From positions 1-48,955 of the forward strand of contig NZ_JAUSNH010000064.1 of NCBI RefSeq assembly GCF_030645335.1: a stretch of 48,955 bases of DNA, written 5' to 3'. The DNA is from Lacisediminimonas sp. Lineage in GTDB: Bacteria > Pseudomonadota > Gammaproteobacteria > Burkholderiales > Burkholderiaceae_D. The position numbers were made by a program, and so were the translations under genes. Positions within the stretch are counted from its first letter, which is position 1. Each line of letters starts with the position of its first letter. Positions 1 through 8,607 of this stretch are shown piece after piece. The notes beneath the pieces are model-generated. The model saw only the letters and a program-made list of their open reading frames with translations. It searched no databases and had not been told where the DNA came from.

Positions 1-57
1 TGGCAACTCGGCGACCCCGGCAGTACGATGATTGGATTGGCGCTCGGGCGCGCATGA
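1..57 (+). CDS. C-terminal tail of an unidentified upstream gene (partial)
   Basis: Frame 1 is open from the left edge for 18 codons and stops with TGA at 55-57. The tail reads WQLGDPGSTMIGLALGRA. It runs in the same direction as the next gene, 67 bases before that gene's start, so it is probably the preceding member of the same operon. Too little is present to assign a family, and chance openness over 18 codons cannot be excluded. Confidence 0.4.
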   Translation, partial: WQLGDPGSTMIGLALGRA

Positions 58-124
58 TTGCCAGCGGCAAGCGCCCCCATCAAGCCGGCCACAGCCACAC
101 ACCAGGACAAGACAAGGAGACGAC

Positions 125-1165
125 ATGGCCACCACAGTAGCGTTGTTGAATGCATGGAAACAGTTGCTGACGCTGTGCAAGCTGAACGATCGCGAAAGCG
201 TCGTGATACTGCTGGGCGACGAATCGCATCCCGATCACGTGGCGTCGGCAAAGCTGGCGCTCACCATGCTGGGCGCGCGCAGCATGACCCTGCAATTGGG
301 CGAAACTTCGCTGGTGCGCATCGCCGGCGAAAGCACCGCCTACTATGCGCCCACCGGACTGACCGGCAACCTGCCTGCGCTGGAAGCGATGAAGCGCTGC
401 GACCTGGTGATCGACCTGATGGGCATGTACCGCGGCTCGGAACAGGAAGAGATACTGGCCGCCGGCACCCGCATCATCCTGGTCAAGGAGCCGCCCGAAG
501 TATTCCTGCGGCTGATGCCATCCGCCAGCGACCGCGAGCGGGTGCTGGCGGCCAGCGCCGTGCTGTCCAAAGCATCGACCATGCATGTGACTTCCGCTGC
601 CGGCAGCGACCTGACGGTGCGCTTTGGCCAGTACAGCACGCTGGTGCAATACGGCTTTGCCGACGAGCCCGGACGCTGGGACCATTGCCCGAGCGCCTTC
701 ACCGCGCGCTGGCCGGATGAACGCTCGGCCAACGGCACCATCGTGCTGTCGCCCGGCGACACCATCCTGCCGTTCAAGTCGTATGTGCAGACACCGATCA
801 CGCTGAGCATCAAGGATGGCGCAATTTACGACATCGCCGGCGCACTGGACGCGCGCTACCTGCGCGACTACATGGCCACCTTTAACGATCCGGACGGCTA
901 TGCCGTGTCCCACCTTGGCTGGGGCCTGCACCGCAAGGCGAGCTGGACGGCGCTGGGCATGTATGACAAGCGCCAGACCAATGCGATGGATGCACGCTCG
1001 TTCTACGGCTCATTCATGTTCTCGACCGGCCCCAACGCCGAAGGCGGCGGCACCCGTCATACGCCCTGCCACCTCGACATACCGATGCTGGACTGCTCGG
1101 TCTGGGTCGACGGCGTGCAGATGGTCGACCAGGGCGACCTGGTGGCGGCGGACCAGCGCGGGTGA
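125..1165 (+). CDS. NicX-like (2,5-dihydroxypyridine 5,6-dioxygenase family) protein
   Basis: A 346-residue protein resembling Pseudomonas NicX, the non-haem iron extradiol-type dioxygenase that opens 2,5-dihydroxypyridine in nicotinate breakdown. NicX belongs to a fold shared with thermophilic M29 aminopeptidases. Shared landmarks recalled from NicX include the LTGNLPA segment, ADEPGRWDH (about 179-187), the glycine-rich SHLGWGLH (262-269) and TPCHLDIP (313-320). The iron ligands known in P. putida NicX (H265, H318, D320) correspond to H263, H316 and D318 here. The ATG at 125 is preceded by AAGGAG at 114-119; a longer frame beginning at 32 lacks such a site. The stop overlaps the GTG of the next gene (GTGA, 1162-1165), so the two are translationally coupled. 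No other nic gene is visible, so the true substrate may be another hydroxylated N-heterocycle or an unrelated ring compound. Confidence 0.75.
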   Translation: MATTVALLNAWKQLLTLCKLNDRESVVILLGDESHPDHVASAKLALTMLGARSMTLQLGETSLVRIAGESTAYYAPTGLTGNLPALEAMKRCDLVIDLMGMYRGSEQEEILAAGTRIILVKEPPEVFLRLMPSASDRERVLAASAVLSKASTMHVTSAAGSDLTVRFGQYSTLVQYGFADEPGRWDHCPSAFTARWPDERSANGTIVLSPGDTILPFKSYVQTPITLSIKDGAIYDIAGALDARYLRDYMATFNDPDGYAVSHLGWGLHRKASWTALGMYDKRQTNAMDARSFYGSFMFSTGPNAEGGGTRHTPCHLDIPMLDCSVWVDGVQMVDQGDLVAADQRG

Positions 1166-2568
1166 GCCTGGCCCGGCCATCGGTCCGGATTCCGGATGCG
1201 GCTGTGCGCCGCGCCCGCACTACGCTCTACTCGCTGCTGATCATTGCCTTCGTGCTGTTGCGGGTGTTCGGCCTGAAGGCAGCCGCACCGGCGCTGTCGG
1301 TGCTGACGATTGCCTCCATCCTGGTGTCGCTGCCGGCGCTGTCGCGCATTGCGCTGGGCTTGTCGCTGCTGTTCCTGGTCAGCGGCACTGCGATGTTGTG
1401 GTCGACCGGCATCACATTCACCGGCTACGTCGGCGCTTACGGCCAGATGGCGCACCTGGTTGCGCTGTTCTGCCTGGTGCCGATACTGGCCATTCCGGTC
1501 CGGCTGGGCGGCTATGGCGACGCCATTTCCACCGTATTGCGCGGCCGCGTGGGCAGCCTGTCGCGGCTGAACATGCTGATCACCAGCCTGGCCTATGTGT
1601 GCGGCTCGTTCATGACGATGGCGGCCATACCGATCATGATTTCCAGCTTGCGGCCAGTGGTGGAGCGCTACCCGCTGCGCGACCGCGTGCACTTCATTGC
1701 CACCAGCACGACTTGCGGCCACCTGATGTCCTTGCTGTGGTCGCCCGTGTCGGGCGTGCTGGCCGCCATCCTGACCGGCTTGCGGGTCAGCTGGTTCGAC
1801 GTGGTGCCGGTGATGGTGCCACTGAGCATCGTGATCCTGGTCGTCAACTGGCTGCTGTTCCGCTTGCTTGAAAAAGGCAGTGGCGAGCCTTTGCCGCCAG
1901 TGGCGGACGCGCCCACGCCAATCCAGCTGGTGCAGGCCAGGAACCGCCTGTTGCAGCTCGGCCTGGTGATCGTGATGCTGGTGTTCGTGATGGTCGGGCT
2001 GGAGCAGCTGCTGCACCTGGGCCTGGTGACGGTGGTGGTGATTGCCTGTATCCCGTTCACCTTGGCCTGGAGCCTGCTGATTGGCCAGGCCCGTCCGTTC
2101 GTGCGCACGACGCTGCACGACATGAGCGTACGCATGCCGCGCATGGCGGAAATGTTTGCGATCTTCCTGTGTGGCGGATTTTTCGCCAGCGCACTGAACC
2201 TGTCGGGCTACGTGCATGAAGCCAATGTGGGCTTGCTGGCGCTGCGTGAAATGCTGGGCCCGCGTCCCTTCCTGATGGCGCTGCCGCTGGTGGCGCTGAT
2301 GGGCTCGATGGTCGGCCTGCATCCGCTGGTGGCAATGGCGATCCTGGCTGAGGCGCTGAAACCGGAGGTGCTGGGCATTGCCCCGCACCACCTTGCCATC
2401 GCGCTCACCGGCGGTGCGCTGCTGACCTACATGCTCGGCCCCTTCGGCGGCACGCTGGGACTGGTCAGCACCTTCACCAATATGTCGACCTGGCGACTGT
2501 CGTGGTGGAACCTGCCCTATGGCATCAGCTATCTGCTGTTGCTGATGGGCGCGCTGTGGCTGATGTAA
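1162..2568 (+). CDS. Polytopic inner-membrane transporter, family not assigned
   Basis: A 468-residue very hydrophobic protein with roughly ten to twelve membrane segments. A short basic N-terminus precedes the first segment, and a polar cytoplasmic-type loop lies around residues 235-255. The overall pattern, two blocks of helices around a central polar loop with Gly/Pro/Ser-rich breaks, recalls ion-transporter superfamily permeases of organic acids, but I recognise no diagnostic motif. It starts with GTG inside the stop of the NicX-like gene, an arrangement that usually couples synthesis of an enzyme and its transporter. It could import the substrate or export a product. Downstream there is 150 bp containing a strong hairpin and a promoter for the next gene. 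Confidence 0.6.
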   Translation: MSLARPSVRIPDAAVRRARTTLYSLLIIAFVLLRVFGLKAAAPALSVLTIASILVSLPALSRIALGLSLLFLVSGTAMLWSTGITFTGYVGAYGQMAHLVALFCLVPILAIPVRLGGYGDAISTVLRGRVGSLSRLNMLITSLAYVCGSFMTMAAIPIMISSLRPVVERYPLRDRVHFIATSTTCGHLMSLLWSPVSGVLAAILTGLRVSWFDVVPVMVPLSIVILVVNWLLFRLLEKGSGEPLPPVADAPTPIQLVQARNRLLQLGLVIVMLVFVMVGLEQLLHLGLVTVVVIACIPFTLAWSLLIGQARPFVRTTLHDMSVRMPRMAEMFAIFLCGGFFASALNLSGYVHEANVGLLALREMLGPRPFLMALPLVALMGSMVGLHPLVAMAILAEALKPEVLGIAPHHLAIALTGGALLTYMLGPFGGTLGLVSTFTNMSTWRLSWWNLPYGISYLLLLMGALWLM

Positions 2569-2640
2569 TCATGCCCTGTAATGCGGCGGCAAACTTGCCG
2601 CGCAATGCACGCAGCGCCAGCGCCTGAACCGAGCGCAGCA

Positions 2641-2670
2641 AGTCGTCGCATCAGGCCGGATGCGACGACT
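2641..2670. promoter_or_regulatory. 12-bp perfect inverted repeat, candidate operator or terminator
   Basis: AGTCGTCGCATC (2641-2652) and GATGCGACGACT (2659-2670) are perfect complements around a 6-base loop. No T-run follows, so it is a poor intrinsic terminator. Its right arm lies where the -35 box of the TATAAT at 2682 would be. A smaller hairpin, GCGGCA/TGCCGC, lies just upstream near 2587-2602. Confidence 0.55.
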
Positions 2671-2681
2671 GTATTCGCTTC

Positions 2682-2687
2682 TATAAT
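2682..2687 (+). promoter_or_regulatory. Perfect TATAAT -10 box before the DUF3604 gene
   Basis: TATAAT lies 32 bases before the ATG at 2720, giving a leader of about 26 nt that includes the ribosome-binding AGGAG. No good -35 hexamer is present at 16-18 bp spacing because that space is filled by the right arm of the 2641-2670 palindrome. The promoter may therefore depend on an activator. Confidence 0.5.
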
Positions 2688-2719
2688 GCTGCCACACCAC
2701 CACCAATCCAGGAGCATCC

Positions 2720-4978
2720 ATGCCACTTGCACGCTATAAAGCGCACCAGATGGGCAGTGCGACCATCGAACCAAAGGGCGCATTTGAAGCCGGCAGTTTT
2801 GAAAGCTTTACCCTGGTCTACACCGCCGGTTACTTTGGCATCGACGACACCGGTTCGATCAAGGTCGTACACCGCTTCGCCAGCGACATGGGCAAGCCAC
2901 AGTTCACCGATCCGAAGGGATGGAACTACACCACCGTCGAGGCCAGCAATGGCGCGATCCTGCAAGTCGAGTACGACGGCAAGCGCAACATCCGGCCCTG
3001 GGACAAGACCCTGTTCGTGCGCGTGGTGCGTGGCTTCCTGCGCGAGGGCGACCAGCTGATCGTGCGCTTCGGCGACCGCCGCCAGGGCTCGCCGGGCATG
3101 CGGGTGCAGACATTTTCCGAGCCGACCTTTGAGTACAAGGTGCTGGTCGACGCTTTCGCCGCTTACGAATACACCGAGATCCTGGATTCGCCCACGATCG
3201 CCGTGGTGGCTGGCCCACCAGTGGCCTACAAGGCAGTACTGCCGACCTTGCGCCAGGTGGGCGAGCCGTTTCGTTTCGGCTTCAAGGGCGAGGACAAATG
3301 GGGCAATCCGAGCGAGCGCGTCAGTGGCCGCATCACGCTGCGCGCCAGCATTCCCGTACGCGGCCTGCCCCAAGCCATCGACCTGCAGCCCGGACAGCCG
3401 GCGCTGGTGCTCGAGAACCTGGTGGTCGACAAGCCCGGCGACCTCCGTATTGATGTGCTCCGCGATGGCGCAATCCTGGCCTCGTCCAACCCATGCCGGT
3501 TCACGCAGGACGCTGGCGTGCGCCACTATTGGGCTGATTTGCATGGCCAGTCGGAAGAAACGATAGGCACGAATTCTGCTCAGGACTTGATCGAGTTCGG
3601 GCGCAATGTCGCCTTTCTCGACGCCATGTCACACCAGGGCAACGACTTCCAGATCACGACCCCGTTCTGGCATGAACTGAACCGGCTGACCGCACAATAT
3701 AACGAGGATGGACGCTTCATCATCTTCCCCGGCTATGAATGGTCGGGCAACACAGGACTAGGCGGTGACCGCAACGTGATGTACCTGAATGAAGGCCGGC
3801 CCATCCATCGCTCATCGCACGCGCTGGTCGAAGACCTGTCCGACGCCGACAGCGACGCCAACAGCGCCGACGACCTGTTCCAGGCGCTGCGCGATGAAGA
3901 CGTGATCGTGTTCGCCCACGTCGGCGGACGCTACGCCGACATCGCCATTTCGCATGATGCCCGCATCGAACGCTCGGTCGAAGTGCATTCCGACTGGGGC
4001 ACCTTTGAATGGTTGCTGGAGGACGCGCTGGACAAGGGCTACCGGGTCGGCATCCTGGCCAACAGCGACGGCCACAAGGGCCGGCATGGCGCCAGCTATC
4101 CCGGCGCATCCCTGTTTGGCGCCTATGGCGGGCTGAGTTGCCTGGTCGCGCCTGCGCTCACGCGCGCCGCACTGGCGGAAAGCCTGCGCAAGCGCCGGCA
4201 TTACGCCACCACCGGCTGCCGCGCCGTGCTCGACCTGAAAGTGCAATTCACCGAAGACGCCACGATTTTTTCCGACGATCCCAAGCTCGGCCGTGCCGTC
4301 ACCAGCCACAGCGCGCGCGAAGCCGAAATGGGCGACGTCGTGCAGTACGGCGGCAATGAAGCCTGGATCGAATTCGAGCTGCTGACAGAAGGCGCGATCG
4401 AATCGATCGAAATCCGCAACCGCATGGAGGTCGTCGAATGCCTGCGGCCTTACACCAAGTCTGATCTCGGCAGCCGCATCCGGATTGTCTGGGAGGGTTC
4501 GGAATATCGCGGCCGCGGCCGCCAGACGGTCTGGGACGGCAGCGCCACGCTGGACGGCAATGCCTTCATCGATCCCCGGCCGATCAACTTCCTGAACCTC
4601 GACAAGGAATTGCGGCAATCGGCGCCCGGCGTGCTGGACTGGGAATCGCTGACCACGGGCGGCTTTTCCGGCATCGACACCCGCCTGGCCGATCCGAAGC
4701 AGGGTACGCTGCACATCAATACGCCCTTGATCCAGGCCAGCCTGCAAGTGGCCGATATCGGGCTGCTGCCGACCCTGTTCGAAGCGGGCGGCATCAAGCG
4801 CCAGATGCAGGTTTACCGGCTACCGGACCAGAACCAGTGCCGCCACTACCGGGCCCGCATCAAGGTGCCGCTGCACCAGGGCAGCGACAACGCGGTGTAC
4901 CTGCGCGCCACCACCGAAGACGGCTTTTTCATTTACTCCAGCCCGGTGTATGTTACGCGGGATGCAGGCAACAACTGA
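2720..4978 (+). CDS. DUF3604 family protein (PHP-like metal-dependent domain)
   Basis: A 752-residue protein with no signal peptide visible. The first ~270 residues are beta-rich, Ig-like, with sequence such as GEPFRFGFKGEDKWGN. The second part begins HYWADLHGQS, the metal-binding histidine signature shared with PHP phosphoesterases and typical of DUF3604. It continues with AMSHQGND, FPGYEW, VFAHVGG, EVHSDWG and LANSDGHKGRHG, which supply the expected His/Asp/Glu ligands. The family is uncharacterised biochemically but recurs beside catabolic and transport genes. The start is supported by AGGAG ten bases upstream. It has its own promoter and is followed by a 9-bp GC hairpin. Likely a hydrolase, perhaps of a phosphoester; the substrate is unknown. 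Confidence 0.8.
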   Translation: MPLARYKAHQMGSATIEPKGAFEAGSFESFTLVYTAGYFGIDDTGSIKVVHRFASDMGKPQFTDPKGWNYTTVEASNGAILQVEYDGKRNIRPWDKTLFVRVVRGFLREGDQLIVRFGDRRQGSPGMRVQTFSEPTFEYKVLVDAFAAYEYTEILDSPTIAVVAGPPVAYKAVLPTLRQVGEPFRFGFKGEDKWGNPSERVSGRITLRASIPVRGLPQAIDLQPGQPALVLENLVVDKPGDLRIDVLRDGAILASSNPCRFTQDAGVRHYWADLHGQSEETIGTNSAQDLIEFGRNVAFLDAMSHQGNDFQITTPFWHELNRLTAQYNEDGRFIIFPGYEWSGNTGLGGDRNVMYLNEGRPIHRSSHALVEDLSDADSDANSADDLFQALRDEDVIVFAHVGGRYADIAISHDARIERSVEVHSDWGTFEWLLEDALDKGYRVGILANSDGHKGRHGASYPGASLFGAYGGLSCLVAPALTRAALAESLRKRRHYATTGCRAVLDLKVQFTEDATIFSDDPKLGRAVTSHSAREAEMGDVVQYGGNEAWIEFELLTEGAIESIEIRNRMEVVECLRPYTKSDLGSRIRIVWEGSEYRGRGRQTVWDGSATLDGNAFIDPRPINFLNLDKELRQSAPGVLDWESLTTGGFSGIDTRLADPKQGTLHINTPLIQASLQVADIGLLPTLFEAGGIKRQMQVYRLPDQNQCRHYRARIKVPLHQGSDNAVYLRATTEDGFFIYSSPVYVTRDAGNN

Positions 4979-4980
4979 AG

Positions 4981-5002
4981 CGCTGCCGCCAGTGCGGCAG
5001 CG
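4981..5002 (+). terminator. GC hairpin after the DUF3604 gene
   Basis: CGCTGCCGC and GCGGCAGCG form a perfect 9-bp stem with a CAGT loop, starting 3 bases after the stop codon. There is no T-tract, so it may act with Rho or as a 3'-end stabiliser rather than as a classical terminator. Confidence 0.45.
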
Positions 5003-5045
5003 AAGGCAAGTGTGAATTTGTAGTCCCTGAACTTTGCAATGCGTG

Positions 5046-5066
5046 CGGTCCGGCCCCATCGGACCG
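5046..5066. repeat. 7-bp inverted repeat upstream of the Bug receptor gene
   Basis: CGGTCCG (5046-5052) and CGGACCG (5060-5066) flank GCCCCAT, 37 bases before the ATG at 5103. It could be an operator or a leader hairpin. No convincing promoter hexamers are seen around it. Confidence 0.3.
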
Positions 5067-5102
5067 TGCTTACGACACTATTCCTCACCTTGGGAGATTC
5101 AC

Positions 5103-6074
5103 ATGAAATCGCTGTTGAAGCTGGCCGTAGTCGCTTTCTCCGCACTCGTCACGGCAGGCGCTGCCGCGCAAGCCTTCCCCAACAAGCCGATCACGCTGGT
5201 GGTGCCCTTCGCCCCGGGCGGCGGACATGACGCTACCGCGCGCCTGCTGTCGATCCGCCTGTCCGAAAAAATGGGCCAGCAGGTGCTGGTGGTCAACAAG
5301 CCCGGCGCCAATGCAATGATCGGCGCGCAGTTCGTCGCGCAATCGGCGCCCGATGGTTATACGGTCCTGATCGGCTCGCCGGCGGAAACCGTCATCGCCC
5401 ATCACATCTACAAGAACATGCAGTACGCGCCGCGCACCGACCTGGCGCCGGTGACGCTGGCGGCCACCACGCCGATCGCCTTCGTCGCCCATCCGTCGCT
5501 GGGCGTATCGACCCTGCCGGAACTGATCGCACTGGCAAAGCGCAGCCCCGGCAAGCTCAGCTACGGCTCGCCGGGCAATGGCAGCGTGCATCACCTGGTG
5601 GTCGAGATGCTGAAGATGCAGACCAAGATCGACTTGCTGCACGTGCCTTACAAGGGCGCCGGTCCGGCCACCAATGATGTGCTGGCCGGACAGATCCCGC
5701 TGGCCAGCGTCGGCATGGCGCCGGTCACGCCGCATATCGCTGCCGGCAAACTCAAGGCCTTGAACGCCTTCGATGAAAAGCGCCTGCCGTGGGATAAATC
5801 GCTGCCGATGGCAGCCGAAGTGTCGGGCCTGAAAGATGTCATCGGTGCGCAGTGGATGGGCATATTCGTGCGCGCCGGCACGCCGGCGGCAATCATCGAA
5901 CGCCTCAACAGCGAATTCGCCGCTGTGCTGAAAACACCGGCCATGGCCGAGTCCTTGTTGAAGATTGGCGTACAGGCCGTCGGCAACAGCCCGCGCGAGT
6001 TCCTCGACTTTCTCGATGCGGAAGAAAAGAAATATTCCGCGGTCGTCCGGCTCACCGGCGTGACCGCAAACTAG
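5103..6074 (+). CDS. Bug-family tripartite tricarboxylate transporter receptor (TctC-like)
   Basis: A 323-residue periplasmic solute-binding protein. Residues 1-23 form a signal peptide ending AAAQA. The mature part opens with the Bug signature FPNKPITLVVPFAPGGGHD, followed by RLSEKMGQQVLVVNKPGA and GA..VAQSAPDGYTVL. Bug proteins bind carboxylates and related small organic acids, and most are orphan receptors encoded away from TctAB permeases, as here. The ATG at 5103 follows GGGAGA at a proper distance; the upstream in-frame starts have no signal peptide context. It is followed 9 bases later by the ComA-like gene, so the two are likely cotranscribed and the ligand may be tied to that enzyme. 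Confidence 0.9.
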   Translation: MKSLLKLAVVAFSALVTAGAAAQAFPNKPITLVVPFAPGGGHDATARLLSIRLSEKMGQQVLVVNKPGANAMIGAQFVAQSAPDGYTVLIGSPAETVIAHHIYKNMQYAPRTDLAPVTLAATTPIAFVAHPSLGVSTLPELIALAKRSPGKLSYGSPGNGSVHHLVVEMLKMQTKIDLLHVPYKGAGPATNDVLAGQIPLASVGMAPVTPHIAAGKLKALNAFDEKRLPWDKSLPMAAEVSGLKDVIGAQWMGIFVRAGTPAAIIERLNSEFAAVLKTPAMAESLLKIGVQAVGNSPREFLDFLDAEEKKYSAVVRLTGVTAN

Positions 6075-6083
6075 GAGACACGG

Positions 6084-6884
6084 ATGAACCAGCAGGACCC
6101 TTTTTCCTTCATTGCCTTGCCCGCCGGCCGTTCCATCGCCAAGCCGCGCAGCACCGGCATGACCATGATGATCGACGACGGCATGCCGCTGGCCAAGACG
6201 CGCGACGTGATCGAACTGGCCGGGGGCTATATCGACCTGGCCAAGATCAAGACCGGCACTGCGCGCCTGTATCCGCGCGCACTGTTGAAGGAAAAGCTCA
6301 GCCTGTACAAGGCCGCGCAGATCCGGCCTTTCATCGGCGGCCAGTTCCATGAATATGTATTCGCCATGCAGGGCGAGGCCGGGCTGGCGCCGTTCTATGC
6401 GGAAGCGCTGGAACTCGGCTTCGAGGCGATCGAGATTTCCGACAATGTGGTGCCCCTGACGGACGTGCAGCGACGCACCCAGATCCGCAATGCGGTGGCC
6501 GCCGGCCTGATCGTATTCGGCGAAGTCGGATCGAAGGAAACGCTCAGCAATCCCTCCTTGCTGATCGGCCAGGCCGAGCTGTGCCTGGAAGCCGGCGCGT
6601 CACTGGTGCTGGTGGAAGCGGCAGAACTGGTGGAGGGCGGCAAGCTGCGCCAGCATGTGATCGACCTGCTGGCCGGCGCGCTCGACATGTCGAAGGTAAT
6701 GATCGAATTGCCGGGGCCGTGGATCGACGGCGTGCACCTGTGCGACATAGAACGGATGAAGCGCGAGCTGTTCGGTGCTCTGGGCGTCGGACTCAATATT
6801 GCCAACGTCGCGGCCGATACGCTGATCGATACCGAGGCAACCCGCCTGGGCCTGGGTACGGCCGGGCCACCCAAGAATAGCTAG
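6084..6884 (+). CDS. ComA-family protein (phosphosulfolactate synthase-like)
   Basis: A 266-residue TIM-barrel-type protein. It matches the archaeal/bacillar ComA family along its length: GGYIDLAKIKTGTA (47-60), LLKEKLSLYK (68-76 region), RPFIGGQFHEY (81-91), LGFEAIEISD (111-120), FGEVGSKE (145-152) and a C-terminal LNIANVAADTLIDTEATRLG. ComA condenses phosphoenolpyruvate with sulfite to phosphosulfolactate in coenzyme M and sulfolactate formation. Length is close to the usual ~250. The ATG at 6084 follows GGAGA closely and lies 9 bases after the Bug gene. No ComB phosphatase or ComC dehydrogenase is seen nearby. A SuyAB/UxaA-type lyase 7 kb downstream makes a link to sulfolactate plausible. 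The family assignment is firm by motif, but the reaction here may run in reverse or use another nucleophile. Confidence 0.8.
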   Translation: MNQQDPFSFIALPAGRSIAKPRSTGMTMMIDDGMPLAKTRDVIELAGGYIDLAKIKTGTARLYPRALLKEKLSLYKAAQIRPFIGGQFHEYVFAMQGEAGLAPFYAEALELGFEAIEISDNVVPLTDVQRRTQIRNAVAAGLIVFGEVGSKETLSNPSLLIGQAELCLEAGASLVLVEAAELVEGGKLRQHVIDLLAGALDMSKVMIELPGPWIDGVHLCDIERMKRELFGALGVGLNIANVAADTLIDTEATRLGLGTAGPPKNS

Positions 6885-6938
6885 AACACCAGGTCATCGG
6901 GTGCGGCAGCGCTGGCCTTGCCACGCCGGCAGTCCGGC

Positions 6939-8534
6939 TTAATTCCCCAACAGCAATGCAGCGCCCTTCTCGGCAATCATGATGGTCGGCGCATTGGTAT
7001 TGGCCGAACTCACTTGCGGCATGGCTGACGCATCGATCACCCGCAAGGAGCGCATGCCGCGCACCCGCAATTGCGGATCGAGCGGCGCGTCGCCATCGCC
7101 CATGCGGCAGGTGCAGGACGGATGGAATACGGTGCCGCCCTTGGCGCGCGCGAATTGCTCGATTTCCTGGTCGCTGCCGGCAACCCCGCCAGGAAAGTAC
7201 TCGTCTGCCACCAGGTCGCGGAACGCCGGCTGCGCATAAATCTCGCGCAATATCTTCAGTCCGGCGACCAGCACCTTGATGTCGTGCGGCGCGGTCAGGT
7301 AATTGGTGACGATGCGCGGCGGCTGCAACGGGTCCGACGAGCGCAAGCCAACCCGTCCGTTCGAGTCCGGCCGGCATTGCGCGGCCGAGGCAGAAAATCC
7401 GGAGAAGCGGTGCAAGGGATCGCCCGGCCGGTCGACCGACAGCGGCATCACGTTGAACAGCACATCGGCGCGCTGGTCGCGCGCGTGTTCGGTGCGCACC
7501 AATCCACCGACCTGGCCGGCGCCCACCGTAAGCGGCCCGCGCTGGCCGAACAGCCATTGCGCGCCCATCTGCGCCAGCTTGAACGGATTGCGGATGTCGT
7601 CGTTCAGGGACATGCGCTCCTTGAGCCGCACGATCACGCGCGCCTGGTAGTGGTCCTGCAAGTTGCCGCCGACCTCGGGCGCATGCAGGCGCACCGGCAC
7701 GCCGGCCTGCTTCAATTCATTTTCCGGGCCGATGCCCGATAGCTGCAGTATTTGCGGCGTCTGCAAGGCGCCGGCGGCGACGATCACTTCACCATCGCAG
7801 GCCGCGCTTTTTACCTGGCTATCCTGCAGCCATTCGACACCGCTGGCGCGATCGCCGTCGAACAGCAGCCTTGTCACATGCGCACCGGTCACCACCGTCA
7901 GGTTCGCGCGCTGCAGGATCGGGAACAGGAAAGCGTCCGCCGCCGAACTGCGCCAATGTCCCTTGAGTGTTAACTGGTAGGGGCCCACGCCATCGTCCTT
8001 CGCACCATTGAAGTCGGGATTGCCGGCATAGCCCAGTTGCTGCGCCGCCTGTAGCCATTTGGCGCAATACGGATGGTCGTTGCGCAAATCCGACACGCCC
8101 AGCTCACCGTCCTTGCCGTGATAGTCACTGTCGGCACCGCTATAGCGCTCCGAGCGCTTGAAGTAGGGCAGCACGCTGTCGTAATCCCAGCCCTGCGCGC
8201 CCAGGCGCACCCAGTCGCCGTAGTCCTCGCGCTGGCCGCGGATGTAAATCAGGCCATTGATCGCGCTTGATCCGCCCAGGATGCGGCCGCGCGGCCAGAC
8301 GATGCGCCGGTTCGCCGTTTCCGGCTGCGGCTCGGTCTCGAATTGCCAGGAAAAGCGGGGATCGACAATGCTGCGGAAATAACCCACCGGCAAGCGCAAC
8401 CAGAAATGCCGGCTGCGCCCGCCCGCTTCAATCAGCAATACCCGCGTGCGAGAATCGGCGCTCAAGCGATTGGCCAGCAGGCAACCGGCAGAGCCGGCGC
8501 CAACGATGATGTAGTCGTATCCCGCTGATGTCAT
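6939..8534 (-). CDS. GMC-family FAD-dependent oxidoreductase (choline/alcohol dehydrogenase type)
   Basis: A 531-residue flavoprotein. The N-terminus carries the FAD-binding GAGSAGC motif (about 12-18) and the ribose-binding LLIEAGG. GMC signature 1 is seen in RGRILGGSSAINGLIYIRG, and signature 2 in GALQTPQILQLSGIGP. The C-terminal active-site pair is H471 (FHPSCTCRMG) and N514 (SANTNAPT), as in aliphatic alcohol dehydrogenases and choline dehydrogenase. It should oxidise a primary or secondary alcohol in the cytoplasm or at the inner membrane. The gene is divergent from the GntR regulator, with a shared 73-bp control region containing a good promoter for this gene. It converges with the ComA-like gene. 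The substrate is unknown; the context suggests a hydroxy-acid or polyol intermediate. Confidence 0.9.
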   Translation of the reverse strand: MTSAGYDYIIVGAGSAGCLLANRLSADSRTRVLLIEAGGRSRHFWLRLPVGYFRSIVDPRFSWQFETEPQPETANRRIVWPRGRILGGSSAINGLIYIRGQREDYGDWVRLGAQGWDYDSVLPYFKRSERYSGADSDYHGKDGELGVSDLRNDHPYCAKWLQAAQQLGYAGNPDFNGAKDDGVGPYQLTLKGHWRSSAADAFLFPILQRANLTVVTGAHVTRLLFDGDRASGVEWLQDSQVKSAACDGEVIVAAGALQTPQILQLSGIGPENELKQAGVPVRLHAPEVGGNLQDHYQARVIVRLKERMSLNDDIRNPFKLAQMGAQWLFGQRGPLTVGAGQVGGLVRTEHARDQRADVLFNVMPLSVDRPGDPLHRFSGFSASAAQCRPDSNGRVGLRSSDPLQPPRIVTNYLTAPHDIKVLVAGLKILREIYAQPAFRDLVADEYFPGGVAGSDQEIEQFARAKGGTVFHPSCTCRMGDGDAPLDPQLRVRGMRSLRVIDASAMPQVSSANTNAPTIMIAEKGAALLLGN

Positions 8535-8568
8535 GGCCGGCCGCTGTTGTTGTTAGGTAAGTGGTTCT

Positions 8569-8597
8569 ATGGTACTGTTGACTAGACCTTTGGTCAA
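8569..8597 (-). promoter_or_regulatory. Promoter of the GMC gene with embedded palindrome (candidate GntR operator)
   Basis: On the minus strand TTGACC (8597-8592) and TACCAT (8574-8569) are separated by exactly 17 bp. The -35 and spacer contain GACC-TTT-GGTC (plus strand 8585-8595), a dyad extended by an outer T/A pair. It sits between the divergent GMC and GntR genes, so binding by the regulator would block the GMC promoter and probably its own. Inference from position and symmetry only. Confidence 0.5.
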
Positions 8598-8607
8598 TTT
8601 CCCTCTC

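Noticed and set aside
125-1165. Aminopeptidase T annotation for the NicX-like gene
   Set aside because: Closer motif agreement with NicX along the length, including the three iron ligands at an offset of two residues.
1057-2391. A 444-codon minus-strand open frame opposite the transporter
   Set aside because: Gln/His/Arg-rich antisense shadow of the membrane protein gene; no start signal and no domain.
5085-6350. A 421-codon minus-strand open frame
   Set aside because: Antisense to the Bug receptor and the start of the ComA-like gene, both strongly supported.
8569-8607. Upstream ATG for the GntR regulator
   Set aside because: It coincides with the minus-strand -10 box and adds residues not typical of the family; ATG 8608 is preferred.
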